Below, piece after piece: positions 9,562 to 18,958 of a stretch of DNA of 64,000 nt; within the stretch, counting starts at the first letter, position 1; every line of letters begins with the position of its first letter. The stretch is from Paraburkholderia antibiotica (GTDB taxonomy: Bacteria > Pseudomonadota > Gammaproteobacteria > Burkholderiales > Burkholderiaceae). The position numbers and the translations under genes were made by a program. The notes under the pieces are model-generated. The model was not told the DNA's origin and made no database searches. It worked only from the letters and a program-made list of their open reading frames with translations. The stretch is from assembly GCF_012927125.1 (NCBI RefSeq), contig NZ_JABBFZ010000001.1:186001-250000 (forward strand). Direction: 5' to 3'.

Positions 9562-10238
9562 TGCCGGCCGCGCGACCGCGCTCGCCGATGCCGGAGCCTC
9601 GTGTCGTCGCCAGTGCCGCTCACGCCGGCGGCGCTCGGCCTCACTGGAGCAGGGCCCTTGTCCAGGTGCTGCTGAAACTCGCTTACCCCGCGCTGATTTT
9701 ATGCGCATGGCATTGGGACGCGCCGCGCCTCGTCGGCTTCATGCTGCTGGCGATCCTGTGGCTGCAGCGCTGGGTCGGCGGCGGTCCGGTCGCGATGCCG
9801 CTGCGGCAGTTGTCCGCGCTCGACTGGGGCGTCGTGCTCCTGCTGAGCTGCGCGTCGGCGGCGATCGTCGTGACCGATAGCGAGCTGCTGTTGCGCTTCT
9901 ATCCGGCGCTCGTCAACCTCGGGCTGTTGATCGCGTTCGGCGCGACGCTCAGGCACGGGCCGTCGATGATCGAAAAATTCGCGCGGCTCGGCAAGCCCGA
10001 TCTGCCGGCCGCCGCGGTGCGTTATACGCGCCGCGTCACCCAGGTCTGGTGCGGGTTCTTCGTGCTGAACGGCGCGTTTTCCGTCTATACCGCGCTGTGC
10101 TGGAGTCGCGCGAACTGGTCGCTGTACAACGGTGTGATCGCGTATGGGCTGATCGGCGCGTTGCTCGCCGGCGAGTACGCGTGGCGACGCTTCGTCGTGC
10201 TGCCGCGGGTCGCGCGCGCGGGTTCGGAGGCGGCATGA
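9561..10238 (+). CDS. apeG: APE-cluster integral membrane protein (COG4648 type, ApeG-like)
   Basis: A 225-residue membrane protein whose start codon shares a base with the stop of the ACP gene. At least four hydrophobic helices can be seen, at about residues 45–60, 65–78, 95–110 and 120–135, with a further pair around 165–205. Members of this family are found almost only in aryl polyene clusters; their function is unknown. The first 30 residues are proline- and arginine-rich and may not all be translated, since another ATG lies at residue 10. Confidence 0.75.
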   Translation: MPAARPRSPMPEPRVVASAAHAGGARPHWSRALVQVLLKLAYPALILCAWHWDAPRLVGFMLLAILWLQRWVGGGPVAMPLRQLSALDWGVVLLLSCASAAIVVTDSELLLRFYPALVNLGLLIAFGATLRHGPSMIEKFARLGKPDLPAAAVRYTRRVTQVWCGFFVLNGAFSVYTALCWSRANWSLYNGVIAYGLIGALLAGEYAWRRFVVLPRVARAGSEAA

Positions 10239-11941
10239 TCGCATTGCACGATCTGTTGACGGTGTCGGCCGAGGTGGCCGCGCCCACGACCCCGGTGTGC
10301 CGCGACGGCGCCGTGCTGCTCGATCGCGCGGCGTTTCGCGCGCGGGTCGCGGCGTTGATCGCGCTCGTGCAAACGCGCGCCGCGTCGCGTTGCGCGCTCT
10401 GCATCGACGACCCGTTCGACTTCGCCTGCGCGTTGTTCGCGGTATTCGCCTGCGGCAAGGAGCCGATCATCCCGGCCAACGCGACGCCGGGCTATCTCGC
10501 GGATCTCGCCGGCGCGTACGACTTCATGCTGACGGACGCGGATTTGCCGCCGTGCGTGGCAACGACGCCTGAGCACGAGTCCGCCGCGATCCATCCCGCT
10601 TACCCGATCGACCCCCACGCACCGCTCACGCTCTACACCTCCGGCAGCAGCGGCACGCCGAAGCCGATCCGCAAGACGCTCGCGCAATTCAACGCCGAGG
10701 TCCACACGCTGGAGACGCAGTGGGGCGCGTTGATCGGCGCCGCGACGATGCTCGCGAGCGTGCCGCATCATCACATCTACGGTCTGCTGTTTCGCGTGCT
10801 GTGGCCGCTCGCGGCCGGCCGTGCGTTCGATCGCGCGCTCGGCATGGAGCCGCTGCAATTGCAGGCGTGCATTGAGCACTGCGGCGCGACGGCGATCGTC
10901 TCGACGCCCGCGCAACTGTCGCGCTGGCCCGCGATGCCGGGTTTCGCCGCGCTGAGTCCCGCGCCGTGCGCGTTCTTTTCGTCGGGTGGTCCGCTTGCGG
11001 CCGATGCCGCGCAGCACTACGCGGCGAGCTATGGCGCCGCGCCGCTCGAAATCTACGGCAGCACCGAGACCGGCGGCATCGCGTGGCGCCGGCAGGACCA
11101 CGGCGATGCGTGGCAGCCGGTTGCCGGCGCGCAGGTGCGCCGCGACGACGACGGCGCGCTGTGCGTGCGCTCGCCGCATCTCGATCACGACGGCTGGCAT
11201 CGCACCGGCGACCGCATCGCCGTCGATGCCGACGGTCGCTTCCGTCTGCAAGGCCGCCTCGATCGCGTGCTGAAGCTCGACGGCAAGCGCGTGTCGCTGC
11301 CGGAACTCGAAGCGCGGCTCGCGCTGCATCCGCATGTCGCGCAGGCGGCGCTGGTGCCGCTCGAAGGCGCGTCGCGCGAACGGGTCGGCGCGGTCGTCGC
11401 GCTGACCGAAGCGGGTAGCGCCGCGCTGCTCGAAACCGGCCGTGTCGCGCTTGCGAAACTGCTGCGTCGCCATCTCGCCGATTACTTCGACGCGGTCGTG
11501 CTGCCGCGTCACTGGCGTTTCCGCGCGAGCCTGCCGTTCGATGCGCGCGGCAAGCTGCCGGCGAGCGCGGTGGCCGCCGCGTTCGCGCCGCGCGCCGAGG
11601 GCGTGGAAGTGCTCGCGGAAGCGCGCGCCGGCGACACGCTGCATTACGAGCTGCGCGTGCCGCCCACGCTCGTGCATTTCGCCGGCCACTTCCCCGGTCT
11701 GCCGATCCTGCCTGGCGTCGTACAGGTCGACTGGGCAGCGCGGCTCGCCGCCGGGCACTGGCCGCGGGCGCGCGTGGTGGCGTCGGTCGAGCGTCTGAAG
11801 TTCATGGCGCCGGTGACGCCGGGCGCGGTGCTGAAGCTCACGCTGACGCACGACGCTGCGCGCCGGCGCGTGCAGTTCGCGTACTGGCTCGATGCGCGCG
11901 AATGTGCGTCGGGCGTGCTCGTGCATCGGGAGGACGCGTGA
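10235..11941 (+). CDS. Fused AMP-dependent acyl ligase and ACP dehydratase (ApeH–ApeI fusion)
   Basis: Two domains are joined in 568 residues. Residues 1 to about 450 form an adenylate-forming ligase with the P-loop LYTSGSSGTPKPI, the YGSTETGG motif and a C-terminal lysine region (RLDRVLKLDGKRVSLPELE); this would activate an aryl acid starter and load it on an ACP. Residues about 465–568 form a hotdog-fold dehydratase with HFAGHFPGLPILPGV, like FabZ/ApeI. In E. coli these are two genes, apeH and apeI. It overlaps apeG by 4 bases and the next gene by 1 base. Confidence 0.87.
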   Translation: MIALHDLLTVSAEVAAPTTPVCRDGAVLLDRAAFRARVAALIALVQTRAASRCALCIDDPFDFACALFAVFACGKEPIIPANATPGYLADLAGAYDFMLTDADLPPCVATTPEHESAAIHPAYPIDPHAPLTLYTSGSSGTPKPIRKTLAQFNAEVHTLETQWGALIGAATMLASVPHHHIYGLLFRVLWPLAAGRAFDRALGMEPLQLQACIEHCGATAIVSTPAQLSRWPAMPGFAALSPAPCAFFSSGGPLAADAAQHYAASYGAAPLEIYGSTETGGIAWRRQDHGDAWQPVAGAQVRRDDDGALCVRSPHLDHDGWHRTGDRIAVDADGRFRLQGRLDRVLKLDGKRVSLPELEARLALHPHVAQAALVPLEGASRERVGAVVALTEAGSAALLETGRVALAKLLRRHLADYFDAVVLPRHWRFRASLPFDARGKLPASAVAAAFAPRAEGVEVLAEARAGDTLHYELRVPPTLVHFAGHFPGLPILPGVVQVDWAARLAAGHWPRARVVASVERLKFMAPVTPGAVLKLTLTHDAARRRVQFAYWLDARECASGVLVHREDA

Positions 11942-13710
11942 TGCGCTTCGCGCCCTGCATCGTGATTCCGATCTACAACCACAAGGATGCGATCGGCGCG
12001 ACCGTCGCGCATCTCGCGGTGCACGGGCTGCCGATTTTCGTCGTCGACGACGGCAGCGATGCGCCGACCCAGCAGGTGCTCCGCGCGCTGGCGCTGCAAT
12101 ACCAGGGACAACTCACGTTATTGCGTCTGCCCGAAAACGGCGGCAAGGGCGCGGCGGTGATGGCGGGCTTGCGCGCCGCGCGCGCGGCCGGCTACACGCA
12201 CGCGCTGCAGATCGACGCCGACGGCCAGCACGACGCGACCGACGTGCCGCGCTTCATCGACGCCGCGCGCGCCGAGCCCGGCGCGGTGATTCTCGGTCGT
12301 CCGGTCTACGACGACACGGTGCCGAAGTCGCGCCTCTACGGCCGTTATCTGACGCACGTGTGGGTGTGGATCGAAACGCTGTCGTTCGCGATTCGCGATT
12401 CGATGTGCGGCTTCCGGCTCTATCCGCTCGCGCTCGTATGCGAGCTGATCGACAGCGTGCAGTTGCCGACGCGGATGGACTTCGACATCGAAATTCTCGT
12501 GCGTCTGCACTGGCGGCGCGCGGCGTTCCGCTCGATTCCGACGCGCGTGACCTACGCGGCCGACGGCGTGTCGCACTTCGACGTGCTGTGGGACAACGTG
12601 CGCATCAGCCGCAGCCACACGCGGCTCGTGTTCGGCATGCTGTGGCGTCTGCCGATGCTGCTCGCGCACAAGGTGATGCCACGGCGCGGCGTGCTGATCG
12701 ATGCGCAGGAACAACTTGGCCAACCGGCAGACCAACCCACTGCCGCACTCGCCGACGGCTCGCCGCCGCAAGCCTGGTGGCGTATCGCCGAACGCGGCAG
12801 TCATCTCGGCATGCGCGTGCTCGCGCTGAGCTGCAAGCTGTTCGGCCGACGCTTCACCGCGCTGTGGCTGCATCCGATCGTCGCGTATTTTCTGCTGACC
12901 GGGCGTGCCGCGCGCGCGGCGTCGGACAACTATTTCACGCATCTCGGCGCGGTGTCGGCGCCGGGCGATACGCCGCGCCCCGGCTGGCGCTCCGCGTATC
13001 GGCACATGCTGGCGTTCGCGCAGTCGGGCTTCGACAAGCTCGCCGCGTGGAGCGGTCGCGTCAACCAGAGCGACGTCACCTTCGACGACCCTTCGGCATT
13101 CGATGCATTGATCGCGAGCGGCAAGGGCGCGCTCGTGATCGGCGCGCATCTCGGCAATCTGGAGATGATGCGCGCGCTCGCGGTGCGCGGTGATCACGCG
13201 AAGGTCACGGCGGTCGTCTATACCGAGCACGCGCGCCGCTTCAACGAGGTGCTGGCGTCGTCGAATCGCGATTTCGCGCGGCATCTGCTCGAAGTCGGCG
13301 ATTTCGGTCCCGAGACCGCGGTGCTGATGCAGCAGCGCATCGATGCGGGCGAGCTGCTGGTGATCGTCGGTGATCGTGTGCCGGCACGCGAAGCGGGGCG
13401 CACCACCGACGCGCAATTCCTCGGCGCGAGCGCGCCGTTCGCGCAAGGGCCGTACGTGCTCGCGCATGCGCTCGGCTGCCCGGTCTACCTGTTCTTCTGC
13501 CTGAAAGAGCGCGACGGCTACCGGATGTACTTCGAACCGTTCGCCGAGCGCATCGAGCTGCCGCGCCGCGAACGCGCGCAGCATCTGGCCGCGTGGGCGC
13601 AGCGCTATGCAACGCGTCTCGAACACTATTGCCGCAAGGCTCCTTATCAATGGTTCAACTTCTTCGATTTCTGGGCCAGCCCGAAGCGAGGCACGAATGG
13701 CCCGAGCTGA
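11941..13710 (+). CDS. apeJ: Glycosyltransferase 2 – LPLAT acyltransferase fusion (ApeJ-like)
   Basis: The 589-residue protein begins with a GT2 (GT-A fold) domain: PIYNHKD, VVDDGSD, and the DxD-like QIDADGQHD near residue 95, with DSMCGFRLYP near residue 155. After about residue 260 comes a second domain like the HtrB/LpxL acyltransferases, with GAHLGNLEMMRAL near 400 and GDRVPAREAGRT near 475. In APE systems this protein is thought to build or load the lipid-like anchor of the pigment. Its start overlaps the previous stop (TGATG), and its end overlaps the ammonia-lyase gene by 14 bases. Confidence 0.86.
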   Translation: MRFAPCIVIPIYNHKDAIGATVAHLAVHGLPIFVVDDGSDAPTQQVLRALALQYQGQLTLLRLPENGGKGAAVMAGLRAARAAGYTHALQIDADGQHDATDVPRFIDAARAEPGAVILGRPVYDDTVPKSRLYGRYLTHVWVWIETLSFAIRDSMCGFRLYPLALVCELIDSVQLPTRMDFDIEILVRLHWRRAAFRSIPTRVTYAADGVSHFDVLWDNVRISRSHTRLVFGMLWRLPMLLAHKVMPRRGVLIDAQEQLGQPADQPTAALADGSPPQAWWRIAERGSHLGMRVLALSCKLFGRRFTALWLHPIVAYFLLTGRAARAASDNYFTHLGAVSAPGDTPRPGWRSAYRHMLAFAQSGFDKLAAWSGRVNQSDVTFDDPSAFDALIASGKGALVIGAHLGNLEMMRALAVRGDHAKVTAVVYTEHARRFNEVLASSNRDFARHLLEVGDFGPETAVLMQQRIDAGELLVIVGDRVPAREAGRTTDAQFLGASAPFAQGPYVLAHALGCPVYLFFCLKERDGYRMYFEPFAERIELPRRERAQHLAAWAQRYATRLEHYCRKAPYQWFNFFDFWASPKRGTNGPS

Positions 13711-15268
13711 TCTGAGTGGGACGTCAATCGTTATCGGCGCGCGCAAGCTGACGATCGACGACGTCGTCGCGATTGCCCGGCAGCGTGCCGCTGTCGTGCT
13801 GAGCGACGATCCCGCGTGGCGCGCGCGCATCGAGCGCGGCGCGGATTTTCTGCGTCGCCAGTTGGCCGCTGGCGCGACCGTGTACGGCGTCAACACCGGT
13901 TACGGCGACGCCTGCGTGGTCGACGTGCCGATGGCGCTCGTCGAGGCCTTGCCGCTGCAACTGACGCGCTATCACGGCTGCGGCATGGGTGCGTATCTCG
14001 ACGACGCGCAAACGCTCGCGGTGATCGCCGCGCGTCTGACGTCGCTCGCGTATGGTTTTTCGGGCGTGCGTACGGTGCTGCTCGAACGGCTCGCCGCGTT
14101 GATCAATCATCGCGTGTTGCCGCGTATTCCGTCCGAGGGTTCGGTCGGCGCGAGCGGCGATCTGACGCCGCTGTCGTACGTGGCGGCCGCGCTCGTGGGC
14201 GAGCGCGACGTGCACTATGCCGGCGGTGTGCGCGCGGCGCGCGACGTATGGGCCGAACTGGGTGTCGAACCGCTGACGCTCGCGCCGAAGGAAGGCCTCG
14301 CGCTGATGAACGGCACGGCCGTGATGACGGGCCTCGCATGTCTCGCGGTGGCGCGCGCGGAGCATCTGACGCGGCTGGCCGCGCGGTTGACCGCGCTCTC
14401 GACGGTCGCGCTCGACGGCCGCGCCGCGCACTTCGACGCAACGCTGTTCGACGTGAAGCCGCACGCGGGCCAGGCCGAAGCGGCCGCATGGATTCGCGCC
14501 GATCTGGCGGGCCGCGCCGACACGCCGGGGCATCGGTTGCAGGATCGCTATTCGATCCGCTGCGCGCCGCATGTGATCGGCGTCGCGTGCGATGCGCTCG
14601 GCTGGGTGCGCCGCGATGTCGAGAACGAACTGAACAGCGCGAACGACAATCCGCTCGTCGATCCCGACAACGAACGGATCTTGCACGGCGGCAACTTCTA
14701 CGGCGGCCATATCGCGTTCGCGATGGATGCGCTGAAGGTCGCCGTCGCCAATCTCGCGGATCTGATGGATCGGCAGCTCGCGTTGCTGGTCGACGTCAAC
14801 TTCAATAACGGCTTGCCGCGCAATCTGTCGGGCGCGGCGCCCGAGCGCGCGGCGATCAATCACGGCTTCAAGGCCGTGCAGATTTCGTCGTCCGCATGGA
14901 CCGCCGAGGCGCTGAAGAACACGATGCCCGCGAGCGTGTTTTCGCGCTCGACCGAGGCGCACAATCAGGACAAGGTCAGCATGGGCACGATCGCCGCGCG
15001 CGACTGTTTGCGCGTGCTCGAACTGACTGAGCAGGTGGCCGCCGCGCATACGCTCGCGACCGTGCAGGCGGTGAATTTGCGTCTGCGCATCGATCGCACG
15101 ACGCCGGTGCCTGCCGTGCTGAGCGCATTTATCGACGATGTGGGTGCACAATCGCCGTTCGTCGCGGAAGACCGCGCGCTCGAAGGCGAGCTACGCGCGC
15201 TGAGCGCGCGCATTGCCGCGAGCGAACTGTTGGACATGAACGAATATCGCAAAGGAAACAACGCATGA
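13697..15268 (+). CDS. MIO-type aromatic amino acid ammonia-lyase (HAL/TAL/PAL family)
   Basis: A 523-residue member of the family that removes ammonia from His, Tyr or Phe. The Ala-Ser-Gly triad that forms the MIO cofactor is at 152–154 (SVGASGDLTPLS), and the catalytic Tyr lies in YGVNTGYGD (Tyr63). The selectivity pair reads Tyr92–His93 (RYHGCGMG), unlike Ser-His in histidase or Phe-Leu in PAL. Being inside an APE operon, next to an aryl-acid ligase, it most likely supplies a cinnamate or 4-coumarate starter, as tyrosine ammonia-lyase does in flexirubin pathways; histidine breakdown is unlikely as no hut genes are near. The frame extends upstream to 13607, but ATG 13697 fits the family. 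Confidence 0.9.
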   Translation: MARADLSGTSIVIGARKLTIDDVVAIARQRAAVVLSDDPAWRARIERGADFLRRQLAAGATVYGVNTGYGDACVVDVPMALVEALPLQLTRYHGCGMGAYLDDAQTLAVIAARLTSLAYGFSGVRTVLLERLAALINHRVLPRIPSEGSVGASGDLTPLSYVAAALVGERDVHYAGGVRAARDVWAELGVEPLTLAPKEGLALMNGTAVMTGLACLAVARAEHLTRLAARLTALSTVALDGRAAHFDATLFDVKPHAGQAEAAAWIRADLAGRADTPGHRLQDRYSIRCAPHVIGVACDALGWVRRDVENELNSANDNPLVDPDNERILHGGNFYGGHIAFAMDALKVAVANLADLMDRQLALLVDVNFNNGLPRNLSGAAPERAAINHGFKAVQISSSAWTAEALKNTMPASVFSRSTEAHNQDKVSMGTIAARDCLRVLELTEQVAAAHTLATVQAVNLRLRIDRTTPVPAVLSAFIDDVGAQSPFVAEDRALEGELRALSARIAASELLDMNEYRKGNNA

Positions 15269-15714
15269 GCGAGGCTGCAAAAGTGCTGAACGTCCCCCAT
15301 CTGCTCGCCGCGAGCACGACGGTCGAAGTGCCGTTTCACGACGTCGACGCGATGAGCGTGTGCTGGCATGGCAATTATTTGAAGTACTTCGAAATGGGCC
15401 GCGCGGCACTGCTGCGCACGTTCGACTACGACTATCGCGAGATGGAGGCGTCCGGCTATGTGTGGCCGATCGTCGAGGCGCATCTGAAGTACGTGCGTCC
15501 CGCCGTCTATGGACAGACGCTGGAGGTGCGCACGCACCTGCTCGAATATGAAAACCGCCTGAAAATAGGCTACGAAATCGTCGATCGTGCATCGGGCACG
15601 CGGCTCACCAAGGGCTATACGATCCAGGTCGCCATCGATGCCGCGACCAGGGAACTGCAGTTCGTGTCGCCGCCGGTCGTGGCCGAAAAGCTCGCGCGCG
15701 TGCTGGGACGATGA
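15265..15714 (+). CDS. apeK: 4HBT-like acyl thioesterase (ApeK-like)
   Basis: A 149-residue hotdog-fold protein with the thioesterase pattern FHDVDAMSVCWHGNYLKYFE, where the aspartate (DVD) is the usual catalytic acid. It starts in an ATGA overlap with the ammonia-lyase and ends in one with the LolA-like gene. In APE pathways the thioesterase is thought to free or edit ACP-bound chains. Similar proteins are YbgC-like; context decides the role. Confidence 0.87.
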   Translation: MSEAAKVLNVPHLLAASTTVEVPFHDVDAMSVCWHGNYLKYFEMGRAALLRTFDYDYREMEASGYVWPIVEAHLKYVRPAVYGQTLEVRTHLLEYENRLKIGYEIVDRASGTRLTKGYTIQVAIDAATRELQFVSPPVVAEKLARVLGR

Positions 15715-16481
15715 GCGAGGCGATGATGGGGCCGACGATGGGAGCGATCAATCGAAGCGTGGCGCGATCGGCCGTGTGCCGCACGATGAGCGCGCTGGCG
15801 ATGACGGGCGCGCTCGGCGTGGCATGCGCGCTCGCATGGCCGCCCGCGCCGGCGCAGGCGGCAACTACGACCACCGCGACCGCGCAATCGACCACACCCC
15901 CCACCTCGGCGTCGTCCGCCAACGACCCCGCGCTCGTCGCGCAGATCACCGCGCATCTCGCCGCGGCGAAGGGCGTGCGCGCGCAATTCACGCAGACGCA
16001 AACGCTCGCCGCGATGAAGCAGCCGCTCGTCAGCAGCGGCACCTTGCTGTTTTTCCGCGAGCGCGGCGTGATCTGGCAGATCGATACGCCCTACAAAGCG
16101 ACCTACGTGATCACCGATGCCGGCGTCACGCAGCTCGACGCGAGCGGTCATCGCGTGAATACACGTAGCGCGCAGGGCGCGCGCGGCGTCGCGCAGGTCT
16201 CGAAGATGATGCGCGCGATGCTCGGTGGCGATCTGTCGGCGCTGTACTCGCAATTCGACGTCGGCGCCGAAGGCAGCATCGCGCAATGGCGCATGCACCT
16301 CACGCCGAACCAGCCGCAGCTCGCGCAATCGCTCAAGGGCCTCGAGATGAGCGGCGGCGACTATCTGCAAAGCCTGCGCATCACGCTCGCGAATGGCGAC
16401 GTGACGAAGCTCGACTTCGCGAACAGCGCGGCCGTCGCCGAACCGGGCCCGGCCGAGCGCACTCTGTTCGGAGCGCCGTAA
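15711..16481 (+). CDS. apeL: LolA-like periplasmic carrier protein (ApeL-like)
   Basis: A 256-residue exported protein. A signal peptide lies at about residues 20–45 (MSALAMTGALGVACALAWPP region, cleavage likely at AQA); the first 20 residues may be an N-terminal over-extension, and an internal Met fits the signal better. The mature part shows the LolA fold signs GVRAQFTQTQTL and WQIDTPYKATYVI. LolA carries lipoproteins across the periplasm; the APE-cluster copy probably ferries the lipidated pigment to the outer membrane. Confidence 0.85.
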   Translation: MSEAMMGPTMGAINRSVARSAVCRTMSALAMTGALGVACALAWPPAPAQAATTTTATAQSTTPPTSASSANDPALVAQITAHLAAAKGVRAQFTQTQTLAAMKQPLVSSGTLLFFRERGVIWQIDTPYKATYVITDAGVTQLDASGHRVNTRSAQGARGVAQVSKMMRAMLGGDLSALYSQFDVGAEGSIAQWRMHLTPNQPQLAQSLKGLEMSGGDYLQSLRITLANGDVTKLDFANSAAVAEPGPAERTLFGAP

Positions 16482-18958
16482 TGGACATGCTGCAACAGCG
16501 CGTCGCGAAACAGGCCTGGGGCGTGCGCGCCGCATGGCTCGTGCTCGCGCTGCTGGCAGCGCTGTATTGCGGCTGGCGGTTCGCGGGACCGTCGCCGCTC
16601 GAAACCAATCTGCTCGCGCTGTTGCCCGCGACCGAAGCGGATCCGGTCGCCGAGAAGGCGGTCGATACGCTCGCGAGCGCGCTCGGCGATCGCACGGTGC
16701 TGCTAGTCACGAGCCGCGACGACGCGCACGCGAAAGCGGCCGCGAAACAACTGGGCGCGGCGTTGGGCAAGAGCGGCGCGTTCGCGTCGGTGATCGCCGA
16801 GTTGCCGCCGTTCGATCTGTCGCAGATCGCGGTGCTGTATCAGCCGTATCGCTTCGGCCTGCTCGCGCCGGCCGATCGCGCGACGCTCGCGAACCCGGGC
16901 GCCACGACGCTGCACGACATGCTCGCGCAGCGCATCTATAGCCCGTTGCAAGGCGGCCTCAGCACGCCGCTCGCCGACGATCCGTTCGGCTGGCTCGAAC
17001 GCTGGCTCGGCGGCTTGCCGCTCGCGACGTCGAATCTCGACGTCGAGGACAACCTGCTGGTCTCGCATCGGAACGACGCGCATGGCGACACGACCAGCGT
17101 ACTGATCGTCGCGACGCTGCCGGGCTCCGCGTACGAAACGAAGACGCAGCGCGCGGTGCATGCGGCGCTCGCCGATGCTGAAGGCGCGTTGCGCGAGCGT
17201 TTTCCCGACGTCACGGTGGCCCGCGCCGGCGCGGTGTTTTACGCCGAAGCCGCGCGTAGCGCGTCCGAGCGCGAGGTGCACCTGATCGGCCTCGCGTCGC
17301 TCGGCGGCATCGCACTGCTGATGATGTGGGTGTTCCGTTCGCCGCGTCTGCTGCTGCTCGGCTTCGTGTCGACCGCGCTCGGCATCGTCTGCGCGCTCGC
17401 CGCGACGCTACTGATCTTCGGCAAGCTGCATCTGCTGACGCTGGTGTTTGGCGCGAGCCTGATCGGCGAGGCCGTCGATTATTCGATCCAGTACTTCGTC
17501 GTCTATCTCGGCGCGGGCCGTGACTGGGATGCGCGGCGCGGCGCGCGCATGGTGCGCCCCGCGTTGACGGTCGCGCTCGCGACGAGCCTGCTCGGCTACG
17601 CGATCCTGATGTGGGTGCCGTTCCCGGCGCTCAAGCAGATCGCGTGTTTCGCGATGGTCGGGATCGCGACCGCGTTCGCGTCGGTGCTGTGGCTGTTGCC
17701 CGCGCTGCTCACGCGCGCGCCGAAGCGCAGCCCGCAACGCGTGTTCGCGGGCGCGGCGCGCCTGCTCGCCGGCTGGCAGCGCGTGCTTGGCGGCAAGCGC
17801 GCGTGGTGGGGCGCGGCGCTGCTGCTGATCGTCGCGATTCCGGGTTGGCTGCGTCTGACCAGCGACGACGACATTCACCTGCTGATCCAGCGCGATGCAT
17901 CGCTGGTCGCGCAGGAGGACAAGGTGCGCGCGGCGGTCGGCGTCGACAATAGCGCGCAGTTTTTCGTCGTGCGCGGCGCGACCGGGGAAGCGGTGCTGCA
18001 ACGCGCCGAAGCGCTCGGCGCCAGGCTCGATGCGCTGAACGGCACCGCGAATGGTGTCGGCGGCTATCAGTCGGTCGCGCAGTTCGTACCGTCCGCGCAG
18101 CGTCAGAACGCAGACCGCGCGTTGCTCGCGCAGCACGTATTCGACGATCCCGCCGCGTTGCGCGCCACGCTGTTGCAAGCCGGCTTCAAGGACGAAGTCG
18201 CCGATGCATGGCTCGCCGCGTATGCGCGCCCGCAGGCGCCGCTGAGCGTCGGGCAGTGGCTCGCGGCGCCGTGGTCGCAGCCGTATCGGCATCTGTGGCT
18301 CGGCGCGGTACAAGCGGATTCGGCTCATGGAGCGAATAACGCAACGGAGGCAACCGGAGCCGGTTACGCCGCCGTCGTGATTCCGCAAGGCGTGACGCCG
18401 CGCAACGAGCCGGCGCTGATCGCGCTCGCGCACGACTTGCCCGGCGTCGTCTTCGTCGACAAGGCCGCGAGCGTGTCGAAGCTGTTCGGCGCGTATCGCG
18501 TGGACAGCGGCTGGTGGCTCGGCGGCGCGCTGGTGCTCGTCGGCGTGCTGCTGATGCTGCGCTATCGCGTGCGCGGCGGCCTCGCGACGACGCTGCCGGT
18601 GCTGCTCGCGGTCGGCGTTGCGCTGGCGGTGTTCGGCTACGCGGGCGTGCCGCTCAATCTGTTCAACTGGCTCGCGCTGATGCTGGTGCTCGGCGTCGGC
18701 GCAAACTATGCGGTGTTTCTGCGCGAAGGCTGTCTGCGCGCGGAAGCGGATCTCGGCGCGGTGTGGACCGGCGTGCTGCTGTCGGCGGCGACCACGCTGC
18801 TGTCGTTCGGCATGCTCGGCATGAGCGAGATGCCGGCGTTGCGCAGCTTCGGCACGACGCTCGCGCTCGGTATCGCCGTGTCGGTGCTGCTCGCGCCGCT
18901 CGGCATGCCGGCGCGGATGCCAGCGCCCGCGTCATCGGAATCACGGAGGGCGGCATGA
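16481..18958 (+). CDS. apeM: MMPL/RND-family exporter (ApeM-like)
   Basis: An 825-residue inner-membrane transporter with the RND layout: one N-terminal helix (about 10–30), a large periplasmic loop, five or six helices (about 270–420), a second loop, then another helix block (about 680–800). The region VFGASLIGEAVDYSIQYFVV in the first block and LALMLVLGVGANYAVF in the second are the proton-relay helices, each with acidic or polar residues. It should move the aryl polyene lipid from the cytoplasmic membrane to the LolA-like carrier. It overlaps the genes on both sides. Confidence 0.88.
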   Translation: MDMLQQRVAKQAWGVRAAWLVLALLAALYCGWRFAGPSPLETNLLALLPATEADPVAEKAVDTLASALGDRTVLLVTSRDDAHAKAAAKQLGAALGKSGAFASVIAELPPFDLSQIAVLYQPYRFGLLAPADRATLANPGATTLHDMLAQRIYSPLQGGLSTPLADDPFGWLERWLGGLPLATSNLDVEDNLLVSHRNDAHGDTTSVLIVATLPGSAYETKTQRAVHAALADAEGALRERFPDVTVARAGAVFYAEAARSASEREVHLIGLASLGGIALLMMWVFRSPRLLLLGFVSTALGIVCALAATLLIFGKLHLLTLVFGASLIGEAVDYSIQYFVVYLGAGRDWDARRGARMVRPALTVALATSLLGYAILMWVPFPALKQIACFAMVGIATAFASVLWLLPALLTRAPKRSPQRVFAGAARLLAGWQRVLGGKRAWWGAALLLIVAIPGWLRLTSDDDIHLLIQRDASLVAQEDKVRAAVGVDNSAQFFVVRGATGEAVLQRAEALGARLDALNGTANGVGGYQSVAQFVPSAQRQNADRALLAQHVFDDPAALRATLLQAGFKDEVADAWLAAYARPQAPLSVGQWLAAPWSQPYRHLWLGAVQADSAHGANNATEATGAGYAAVVIPQGVTPRNEPALIALAHDLPGVVFVDKAASVSKLFGAYRVDSGWWLGGALVLVGVLLMLRYRVRGGLATTLPVLLAVGVALAVFGYAGVPLNLFNWLALMLVLGVGANYAVFLREGCLRAEADLGAVWTGVLLSAATTLLSFGMLGMSEMPALRSFGTTLALGIAVSVLLAPLGMPARMPAPASSESRRAA

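Noticed and set aside
10085..11926. Minus-strand open frame of 613 residues
   Set aside because: Antisense shadow of the ligase–dehydratase gene; Arg-rich, with no motifs.
12118..13896. Minus-strand open frame of 592 residues
   Set aside because: Antisense to the GT2–LPLAT fusion gene, no recognisable fold.
13697..15268. Histidine utilisation (hutH) role for the ammonia-lyase
   Set aside because: No hutU, hutI or hutG nearby, the selectivity pair is not Ser-His, and the gene is inside the pigment operon.
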